A DNA stretch of 64,000 bases from Piromyces finnis. Its lineage: Eukaryota > Neocallimastigomycota > Neocallimastigomycetes > Neocallimastigales > Neocallimastigaceae. The notes under the pieces were generated by a model, which saw only the letters and a list, made by a program, of their open reading frames with translations, was not told the origin of the DNA and did not search any database. Below are positions 39,877-49,729 of the stretch, one piece after another. The translations under genes and the position numbers were made by a program. The DNA is taken from contig MCFH01000064.1 of assembly GCA_002104945.1 (NCBI GenBank), positions 186,001 to 250,000 of the forward strand, given 5' to 3'. How positions within the stretch are numbered: position 1 is the stretch's first letter; every line of letters starts with the position of its first letter.

Positions 39877-42093
39877 GAGGATTATTGCTGAAGCCGTGGA
39901 CTACCGTCCTAACAGCAATCTTGCGTCTGTTTATAAAACCCTCATTAAGACTACGGGGGAGGACGCCAATACAAGCAGCAACATTAATAACAATGTTGTA
40001 GCCGCCAATAAATTGGCAAACTTGTCAATTTATAATGCCGGGATTATATCAGCGGCTGAAAAGCTAAATGCTGATACTTACCTTATGATCATTCAAAATG
40101 TGGATGAGAAGATCCTCAGAGAGATTGGTCATAGTTCCAATAGTTACCAAGTATTCAAAAAGTTGAATACAAAATACGGTAACGCCAATGCAGACATTGA
40201 ATACTGGCTAAAGAAGTTAAGAAAATTACATACAGAAGATGTAAGCAAAGTCAGTAAAACAATCGATAAAATCAAGGAAATCTTCCTTGAGATGTCTGAA
40301 TTAAAAATGTCCTTAAGTGAAAGGGAAAAACTAAAATATATGTACAATTCCCTTCCAAGAAGTGTCAAGAACCAAGTAAGTGTAACCTTAGATGAAACTT
40401 ATGATCAGCTCTATGAGAAGGTCAAAAGTTATATCAACGCCAAATCCTACTTCGAAGATTGGACCAACAACGACCAAGATGAAGATGACGAAGTTGATGA
40501 TCCAATGGATGTTGATTTTGTTAGTAGAGAAAACAAATCAACAAAGAATAAAAGCTACGGTAATAGAAGAAATATAAACAGAAGCCACCGTACCTACTGC
40601 CATATCTGTTGTGAACATGGACACTCTACCGAAATGTGTGAATACAACCAAAAGGCCAAAATGGAAAGGGACCAAAGAAAAAACAACAACAGGGCCTTTA
40701 ACCAAAGTAAACAAAAGAGAAATTCACAACAAGGGAGGCAAGTTCACAAGAAAAAACAACAAAAGAAATTCGAACAAGAAGTAGATTTCGTCGAAGACTA
40801 TGACGATAATGAAAATTATGGAATTAACGTAGAATTCGAAGATATCAGACCTCTGACAGAAAGAAATATCTACCTAATTGAAAAGGATGAAGTTACAGAG
40901 GAAGACACTCCTAACACAAAGGATATAGATTATGTGTATGGAGAAAATAAATACGACGAATGGTTCTATGATACTGGTGCCGCCGAACATATCGTTAATA
41001 ATAAGGACATTCTAGAGAACTTCACAGAAGAGCACATTCAACTTAGATGTGCAAATGGAACTACATGTGAATTTAGTGGTTATGGTTCATATGAGTTTAA
41101 GGTAAAAGACAAAACTTACAAGTTAGAAAAAGTTTTGTACTCAGACAAAGTTAGCAAGAATTTAATTAGTGGTGTAGGACTTGCTAAAGTTGGTTTAAGA
41201 AGCATTATAGATATTACTGATGATGGAAAAGTCAGGCTTATTTTCAAGGACTCTGAAAATAAAAATATAATGCAAACGTATTCAAATGAATTAAACCAAT
41301 TTAAAATTAAGCTCATAAACATTGATAAAAAGATAAATGAACCATTTATTGCAAAATTTGAAGATGATTTAGGTATATGGCATAAGAGATTAGGCCATTT
41401 CTACCAGAAGGATCTGAAGAAATACCTAAAACAACATAAAATTAAAGTAACTCCTTGCCTAGACTGTAAAATATCTAAAATGAAGAAGTCTCCACATAAC
41501 AAAACTGTACCCAAAGCCGGAAGAGTTCTAGAGACTATTCACTCCGATATTTCAGGCCCGTTTAATTCATCCGTCAATAATAAGAAGTATTTTATGACTA
41601 TGCTGGATGAATACTCAAGAAAACTCTGGATTTATACTCTCAAGTCAAGGTCTGAGGCACCGGACATTATTATTGAATTCCTAAAGAATGCCAATAATAC
41701 TTTTGACAAATATAAAGTCAAAACATTCAAGACAGATGGTGCAAAAGAGTATAATAGTAGTAAAGTTATAAAATATTGTAAGGAAAACGGTATATCTAAG
41801 ATAAATTCACCTCCTTACATACATGAATTAAATGGTAAAGCAGAAAGAATAAACCAAACAATTCAAAATTCTACTAAAACGCTTTTATATTGGGCTAAAT
41901 TATCTGAAGACTTTTGGAGTTTTGCTGTTAAATATTCTTGTTATATTTACAACAAAATACCACACCAAGGAAACGATAACTTAATTCCTGATGAAGTGTT
42001 TACGAACGAGGAAGCCGATCTAAAATACCTAAAGGTATTTGGATGCATATGCTACTTTAAGGACTATTCTCTTAAAAAGTCAAAATTCGCGCC
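39877..42093 (+). pseudogene. Copia gag-pol, middle fragment
   Basis: Continues the frame broken at 21100 with no base lost. Contains the rest of Gag, a CCHC zinc knuckle CHICCEHGHSTEMC (about 40597-40640), the protease active site DTGAAEH (about 40972), the integrase zinc finger (HKRLGH...CLDC, about 41380-41465) and the integrase catalytic core (HSDISGPF, FKTDGAKEYN, NGKAERIN; about 41540-41850). It ends within the pol region at the solo LTR; the frame past 42093 runs into LTR sequence and stops. Confidence 0.9.
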
Positions 42094-42474
42094 TGTAACG
42101 AAATATTATAATAATAAACACACACACTCTAATGTATCAAATATATATGTATTTTTTTTTAATAATGTTTATTTATTAAATTTATTATTATAATACGACT
42201 AACTCGCTAGGTCAGTGTATTATCAAACTAAAGACGAAACAAAAAAACTAATTTTTATTAATTATTAATAAAAACACTAAAGAACTATTTTATCTTTCTT
42301 ATTCTCTCTTTTATACATGAAAATTATTTTTTTTTTTTTGTTTTTTTTAATACAATTTGATAAGTGAATTAATTACTTAATGATTGGTTATAAAAATATA
42401 ATTATGAAATTTTCATTAATCTAACCTTAATGATTTTCTAGTCTAACCCTTATCATTAGATATACCTCATTACA
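42094..42474 (-). mobile_element. Solo LTR of the Gyp-2 family inside copia pol
   Basis: 381 bp, reverse complement of the Gyp-2 LTR (plus-strand ends TGTAACG...CATTACA), flanked by the duplication GCGCC (42089-42093 and 42475-42479). Solo LTRs arise by recombination between the two LTRs of a full element, which removes the interior. It keeps the 17-base block missing from the Gyp-2 5' LTR. Confidence 0.94.
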
Positions 42475-42479
42475 GCGCC

Positions 42480-45222
42480 TAACTCGAAGGAAGGAATATT
42501 TCTTGGGCTCAGTGAAGCACATCACTCATATATCGTCATGGAGATATGTGGTGATAAACTTAAAATCCACTATTCTAGGGAAATAGAATGCTGTGAAGAT
42601 AAGCCGGCACATTATAATTATAAAAATAAAAATATAAACGATCCGTATTTCTCTTTCAATGATTCATATAATATCAATAATTACGACAGAAAGGACCCCT
42701 CAGAATCATCAAAGAACAACAACAATACGGATACAAATTCAATCATAAATAAAGAAAATAATAACACAGAAAGGACTACTTCCAAGAAAATGGTGAATAT
42801 CCACTCCAAATATAAAGACGAAGAGATAACTACCAAAGAAAAAGAAGAAACTAATATAAGGACTAATATTAATTCCAAAATTGAAGAAAATTCAAAAAAC
42901 AATTTAAACAGTAATTTAAAAAGCGACACTCAAACCAATAACAAAAATAATAATTCAAATTCGAAATTTAATAAAAATAAATTTACAAATGACATTTTAA
43001 AAGTTTTAGAAGAAATTGCAAATGACAATTGCAATTTCGAAAAGAAAAATTACAAAATTTCTAATAATATTGACGAAAATAATAAATACCAATATCCTGT
43101 AACTCCTGGTCCTGATTACGTTTGTTATGGTAATACTCTTGCCGACAAAAACAAAAATGAAATCATTAAAAATCCTGAATATTATAAAAATTCTCCTACT
43201 GAATATTCTACCACCGAAAATATTTCCTATACCAAAAATACTGGTGAAAATACTACTGAATATCCTAATACTGATCATAGTGAAAAAAATTTTATTAATA
43301 AAAATTTTTCAAAAATTCAAATTAAGAATGAAGACATTCTATTGGATGATAAACCAAATAATCCACGTCATAATTCTAGCAAAAATTCTAACGTTACACA
43401 GGATAATTCTACCTACTCTGATAATATTCACATTGATGATACTAAAAATTTAAATTCAAAAATTTCTGATTCTCCTGATATGACACGTGATTCCCATTCT
43501 TATATTTCAGATGACAATAAATCTATGGATGATCCTGATCCAAACTTGGAAGATGAAAATGATATCATGGATGATATCATGGCCGATAAATCTGATGATT
43601 CCTACCATCCTGAAAGAAAAAGGCCTTGCAGTCCTACCTCTCTGAATAATTCCAGTACTCCTAAGAAGCACAAAAACAAATTTATAGCTACCGTTTTTAC
43701 TGATGCTCCCACTACGTACAAAGAAGCTATGTCTTGTACGAATTCTAAATATTGGAAAGCAGCCATTCAAGATGAATTAAATAATTTATATTCTAACAAA
43801 ATTATGTCCCTGGTTAAAAATATCCCAAAAAACAAGAATATTATATCTACCAAATGGGTTTTTGCTGTTAAAAGGGACAGCAATAATAATATTGTACGTT
43901 TTAAAGCTAGACTTGTCGCTAGAGGTTTCCGTCAAAAACAAGGTATTGATTTTGACTTAACCTATTCCCCTACATTAAATATTGACAGTCTAAAATTTAT
44001 TATTGCTATTGCTGCAAAATTTAAGTGGGATATATATCAGCTTGATATAAAAGCTGCCTACCTCAATGCTCCATTGGATACAGATATTTATACCACAATT
44101 CCGCTTGGAGATAGCAACTTTGGGGGAGGATACTGGAAGCTGAATAAAGCTCTCTATGGTTTAAAACAATCAGGAAGACAATGGAATAAAACAATAGATA
44201 AATTCCTGAAAAATAATAACTTTAAACCATTAAAATCCGAACCATGTATTTATACGTTAAAAGAAAATAAATACGTAAAATGTATAATTGGTCTATATGT
44301 AGACGACATGGTTATAATTGGAAAAACAAATACAATAGAGAGAGTAATAAGCAAAATTAAAAGTAGATTTAAAATATCAAATAGCGGCCCTATTAGTTAC
44401 ATTCTAGGAATAAAGATTGAAAAGAAAGGATCCAAATACATTATTTCCCAAGAGAATTACATTAATAATGTATTACAAAGATTTCATATGGAAAACGTAC
44501 GTAGAAGAAATACGCCATGTACAACAACCGACAAGAACACCTCAAATAATAACCAATTTGATAAAACAAAATATAAAAGTGCAATAGGTGCATTAATATA
44601 TCTGTCAAAATGTACAAGACCGGATATAGCGTTTGCAGTAAACAAAGCTGCAAGAAAATCTGAAAATCCAACAGTATCTGACTGGAATACAATTGTAAAT
44701 ATTTTCAGATACATATCTACTACCAAACATTACAAAATCGAATACAGTGGAGAAGGAAAAATACAAGGATACACTGATTCGGACTACGGAGGCGCAGAAG
44801 ACTTTAAATCTACCTCTGGAGGGATAATCCTAATGGGAAATAGCCCAATATGCTGGTTATCCAAGAAACAAACTTGTGTGGCAACATCTACCGCTGAGGC
44901 TGAGTACATTAGTACGTCCATGAATACGAAGAAAATCTTATGGATCAAAAACATGGTGGACGAAATTTTTAATTACAACAAAAATATAACTTTATTCACC
45001 GACAACAAAGCAAGCAAGAAAATAATAGAAAACGGTGAAATAAACACAAAGTTAAAACACATAAATATACACTACCACTTCATTATTGACAACATAGAAA
45101 AGAACAATATAAAAATCGAATATGTAAATACTAAAGAAATGTTAGCTGACCCTCTAACTAAAGATCTACCTGGTCCAAGAATGTTTGATTATACAAATAA
45201 GATATTCTTAAAGAAAATCTAA
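42480..45222 (+). pseudogene. Copia pol, 3' fragment (reverse transcriptase and RNase H)
   Basis: The frame continues in register from 42093 (the split codon CC + T gives Pro) into NSKEGIFLGLSEAHHSY, a standard copia integrase tail. A long Asn/Asp/Ser-rich spacer follows (about 42560-43680). Then come the reverse transcriptase (KWVFAVKRD, QLDIKAAYLNAPL, LYGLKQSGRQWN, catalytic YVDD at about 44295) and RNase H (GYTDSDYGG, TSTAEAEYIS). It ends at TAA 45220-45222, 12 bases before the 3' LTR. The in-frame ATG at 42538 could in theory start a truncated product. Confidence 0.93.
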
Positions 45223-45234
45223 TTTGAGGGGGAG

Positions 45235-45504
45235 TGTGAACATTTATGGACACATAATTTTATTTATCTATATCATATATTTATTGCACACGTGACTATT
45301 TTATAAAAACATAAACATGTATTAAAAGTGTTGTAAACGTAATGTCTACGTGTTGTAGAGAAAGTTATTTTTTATTTATTTTATTTTATTTTTTATGGTC
45401 ACATGACCTTACATCTCATTATATAACTGTAATATTTACAATGTAACTTTTTCTCTTTGTTAACCTTATTAATAAAATTATTTATTAATTAAATTTATTT
45501 CACA
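45235..45504 (+). repeat. Copia element 3' LTR
   Basis: 270 bp, partner of 20547-20816; followed by target duplication ATTTC at 45505-45509. Confidence 0.95.
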
Positions 45505-45509
45505 ATTTC

Positions 45510-46517
45510 AAATTTCTTACATAATTATATATCTAAATATATATTTTTTATTATTTATTATATACAGTTAATATCATAAATGTATTGAAATATTGAAATC
45601 CTTTTTATATTAATATTATTAATTGATGCTAATCTGTATGGATATATGTAAATCGTTTTTTAACCAGTTGAGTTTTGTTAAAATTGATTTTTATTTTAAA
45701 AACAAATTTATTTTGAACTTTACGAAAATAAATTCAATCCATTTGCAACACAAATTCATCCTATATTTTTATGTGTTATTAAACTTATGGCAAATATGCT
45801 AAAATAAGCCATTCATTAATAGATCTTGGGTATTTTTTTTTTTACCCTTCATTAATTTGGATATGACCAAAAAAACATTTAATTTACATTTTCAATTTTA
45901 AATTAATGATTTAATTAATATATACAATATTATATATTAAAGTATATTATTAGTAATTGCTTAATGTATTTAAATCAAAATTTTAATATTTATCCAATGA
46001 AAAAAGGTAAAGTATTATATTTCTTTATTATAGTATATGTAAAAATTAAAATACTTTCATATTTATTCATGTATACAATTGTTAGCATAATATCATGTAT
46101 TAATGTATTATGTATTATCAACATTCATTTATATTTAAAAAATTTGAATTTGTTTGTTGAGTGATATTCAATATATAAATATTATATTGAGTTCATATAT
46201 TTAATGTAATTTGATCTTTTATATAGATTTATTTTTAATTTTTTTTTTACCTCACTTATTATTACCTTTAGTTTTTTTTATAAAACTTTTTATATAAAAA
46301 TTAAGAAGGTAAGAATTATTAAAAAAATGAAAGATTTAGATTAATGAATAAATGTTTTATTTTATTTTGTTGTATATATATTTAAACAATATTTAAAAAT
46401 ATTTACTGTTAAAATCTATTTATTTAAAATGTAACATATTAAATAATTGAATTAATCTTTTATGAATTATATTTAAAGGTGTATTTTTCTTTTTTCTTTT
46501 TATTTTATTATTATTTC

Positions 46518-46552
<35 letters not shown>

Positions 46553-46785
46553 AATGTAGCTATATATTTATATATGTTTATATTACTTTTAATAGTGTAT
46601 TGCGTATATTATTAATCCTTATATTATCAAATTCTTTATATATAAAGTTTTAGTTTAAACAAGTTATAAAAGTAAATTTTTTTTTTCTTAAAATTTAAAC
46701 GTTTTCCACCCTGGCTAGAACAATTTTAAGGTTTGGGTGGTTCTCAGCCTCAAAATCATTATCTTCAAGGTCTTTTACATGGACC
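45510..46785. other. AT-rich intergenic region
   Basis: No gene is recognised until the G+C-richer stretch at about 46700-46785. That stretch is open in the frame of the next gene (FGWFSASKSLSSRSFTW upstream of the chosen ATG) and may be part of its first exon or leader. Poly-T at 46537-46553. Confidence 0.5.
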
Positions 46786-47893
46786 ATGAATGAAAATGAT
46801 TTGAATGTTGTAGCGTCCTTCACTAAGGTATATAATTTTTATAGTTATATTTATTTTTCTAGTAGATTAATAGTTATTATTATTAAAAAGAAAAAAGATA
46901 AAAAGTAAAATTATTTAAAATGAATTTGTTAAAATTAAAATTAATATTTTAACAACATTTGAAATTATTTAGAAATAAACTAGATTTGAATTTTTAGTTT
47001 ATGTAATTATGTTAATTAAATTTATTTTTATATTATTGATTTACATTGTTAATAATTTATTTATAGTGTGTTGAGGACCTCCGTTCCGGCAGTAAGAGAA
47101 ACCATCGTATTAGACGTATTCGTCACCGTGCCCAAAAGCGCTCTCGTAAAAATAGAATTACTCAACAAACTGTTGAACCAACTATTGAAAAAATTGTTGA
47201 AAAACCAATTGAAAAGGAAGTTGTACTTCCAGTTAAAAAAGTACGATATAATTTTTATATTAAGATTTTATTATAAAATTTTATTCTAACATATTGATGT
47301 TTTAAAATAAATAAATAGGAAATCTCAGAAGTTGAAATCATTGTTGCACCAACTTTAAAAAGTTCAATAAATAACAATGACAACTTTGAAAAGGTTACTG
47401 TCCCAAAGGTTAAAAATATTAACACGTAAGTTCTTTAAAAATAAGTGTTTAAGTATATATTATATAGAAAATAATTGTAAATCAATTATAATTTATTTAG
47501 AATTAAGAAGAAGGAAACTTCTAAGGTCAGAAATTCTCTTCCTTTAGTTGATCTTTGTCGTGATAGACGTCGCCGTATTTCTTCAATTAAAAAGAACTCA
47601 TCAGAAAATATCAGTAGAAATGATATTGCTTATGCACTTAAACCAAATTACTCAGTTAAAAAAACTGCTAAACAATCTTTTATGCCAACTTGGGCTAAAT
47701 TCTCTCTTTCATGGGTAAATAATAAAATTAAATGTTATAAAATGTAGTAGATTAAAAAAATTTAGATTTTATTCTAATTAAAAAAATATATAATTTAATA
47801 TAGAATAATGAAAGTAGTATTCTCGATTCTTTAAGAAACGTTAAAATTAATTCTCCTTTAAATAATTTACCATTAATTACTCTCGCCGCATAA
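46786..47893 (+). CDS. Small basic protein of unknown function
   Basis: Five exons fit with all junctions in frame: 46786-46827, 47067-47240, 47319-47425, 47501-47714 and 47804-47893, giving 208 aa. Exon 2 begins with a strongly basic segment (RSGSKRNHRIRRIRHRAQKR) that could bind nucleic acid or act as a nuclear targeting signal, followed by a Pro/Glu/Lys-rich stretch (VEPTIEKIVEKPIEKE). Exon 4 has another Arg cluster (CRDRRRRISSIKK). I do not recognise the family. The start is uncertain because the frame is open upstream to about 46697 without another ATG, so an earlier exon may exist. Its stop lies only 24 bases before the proposed TrpE start on the same strand. Confidence 0.6.
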
Positions 47894-47917
47894 ATAATAT
47901 AAATAAAAATAATAACA

Positions 47918-49693
47918 ATGAATGTAATATTAATAAATCTATAATGATTATATGTTTTATATATTTTAGTATTTTTTTTTCATGCATAATTTTAAATAAC
48001 AATTATTGAAATTAATAATTTATCAATATAGAATAATATTAAGCCTACATTCGATGAAATCGTTGAATTGGTAAACTCTAAGAAGGGAAACACCATCCCT
48101 GTTTACCAAGAAATGTCAGCTGATATGTTAACTCCAGTATCTGCTTATCTTAAGATTTCTAATGGTAAGAATTATTCTTTTATGTTAGAATCTATTGAAG
48201 GTGGTGAACAAATTAGCCGTTATTCATTTATTGGTGCTGGTATGTATTTTATTAAAATATAAATAATTGAATTAATACTAATAGACATTGAATTTAATTA
48301 TTAACTATTTTATAAAATAAAAGACCCATACAAGATTATTAGATCCGGAAAGGATGAAGAATTAAAGGGTGATCCACTTGTTCATATTCAAAAAGAAATG
48401 GATAATATTAAATATGTTCCTCTTCAAGGACTTCCACAATTTACTGGTTAGTATAAATATAAAATTCTTAGTAAAAATATAAGTAATAATAAATATTAAT
48501 TTAATATAAAATAAAATCAAAAAGGTGGTGCCATTGGTTACATTGCTTATGATTGCGTTCAATATTTTGAACCAAGAACAGCTTGTGAATTAAAGGATAA
48601 TATTGGTGTACCAGATATGATTATGCTTTTATGTAATACTTTGATTATATTTGATCACTTAAAGCATGTTGTTAAGGTTGTATCTCATATTAAAACTGAA
48701 GATAAGGATCTTTCAAAAGAAGAATTAAAGAAATTATATGATGAAGTTTCTTCTAAAATATTTAAGGTTATTGCTACTCTTCAAAACCCAGAAGTTCCAA
48801 TTCCAGATCAAAAACCAATTATTTTAAATCAAAAACCAGAATCAAACACTGGAAAGGAAGGTTACGAAAGATTTGTTACCGAACTTAAGCGTCATATTAT
48901 TGAAGGTGATATTATTCAAGCCGTTCCATCACAACGTATTAGTAAGAAGACTACTTTACATCCATTTAATGCTTACCGTCATTTACGTAGTATCAATCCA
49001 TCTCCATACATGTTCTATATTGACTTAAAGGAATTCCAAATTGTTGGTGCTTCTCCAGAAATGTTAGTAAAGGTTGATTCTGACAAGTATGTTCATAATC
49101 ATCCAATTGCTGGTACTAGACCACGTGGAAAGACTCCAGAAGAAGATGAAGCTTTAGCTGTTGATCTCTTATCTGATGTTAAAGAATGTGCTGAACATGT
49201 CATGCTTGTTGATCTTGGTAGAAATGATATTAACCGTATTTGTCAACCAAACACTGTTTCTGTAACTTCTTTAATGCATATTGAAAAATACAGTCATGTT
49301 ATGCATATAGTTAGTAATGTCATTGGTAAATTAAGAGATGATAAAACTAGTTATGATGCTTTCCGTTCCATTTTCCCAGCTGGAACATTATCCGGCGCAC
49401 CAAAAATTAAGGCCATGGAATTAATTTATGAACTTGAAAATGAAAGACGTGGTGTTTATGGTGGTGCTGTTGGTCACTTTGATTACTCAGGTGCTCTTGA
49501 CACTTGTATTGCTATCCGTACTATGGTATTTAAGGATGAAACCGTTTATCTCCAAGCTGGTGCTGGTATCGTTTATGATTCAGTTCCAGAAAAAGAATAC
49601 CAAGAAACTTTAAATAAATTAATGGCAAATGTTACTGCTTTAGAAAACGCTGAAAAATTTTATTATAATCAACAACAAGCTAACAAAATATAA
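47918..49693 (+). CDS. trpE: Anthranilate synthase component I
   Basis: Chorismate plus glutamine-derived ammonia to anthranilate, the first committed step of tryptophan synthesis. Four exons: 47918-47923 (two codons, tentative), 48032-48239, 48324-48446 and 48525-49693, totalling 501 aa, normal for the family. The N-terminal half has the feedback-site-like segment LESIEGGEQISRYSFIGA. The chorismate-binding domain shows the signatures GDIIQAVPSQR, SPYMFYIDL, PIAGTRPRGKTPEED, LVDLGRNDI, FPAGTLSGAPKIKAME and RRGVYGGAVGH. Exons 2-4 are secure; the two-codon first exon (ATGAAT then GTAATA) is my best guess, because the exon at 48032 has no in-frame ATG near its start. The stop at 49691-49693 is followed 36 bases later, in the same frame, by the TrpG-TrpC-TrpF gene that supplies its glutaminase partner. 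Confidence 0.9.
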
Positions 49694-49729
49694 ATAATTA
49701 GTAATAAATAAGAACAGAATATATAAAAA

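Larger units (their letters stand above)
20547..45504 (+). mobile_element. Ty1/copia LTR retrotransposon (host of the nest)
   Basis: Identical-length 270-bp LTRs at 20547-20816 and 45235-45504 begin TGTGAAC and end TTCACA. The 5-bp duplication ATTTC flanks the element (20542-20546 and 45505-45509). Gag-pol is split into three pieces by later insertions at 21101-39871 and 42094-42474. Removing each insertion with one target-duplication copy leaves an uninterrupted frame from 20901 to 45222 totalling 5160 nt. Gene order (protease, integrase, reverse transcriptase, RNase H) is that of Ty1/copia. A purine tract GAGGGGGAG (45226-45234) abuts the 3' LTR. Confidence 0.95.

Noticed and set aside
42094-42193. 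Continuation of the copia protein into VTKYYNNKHTHS
   Set aside because: This is translated LTR sequence; the real pol sequence resumes at 42480.
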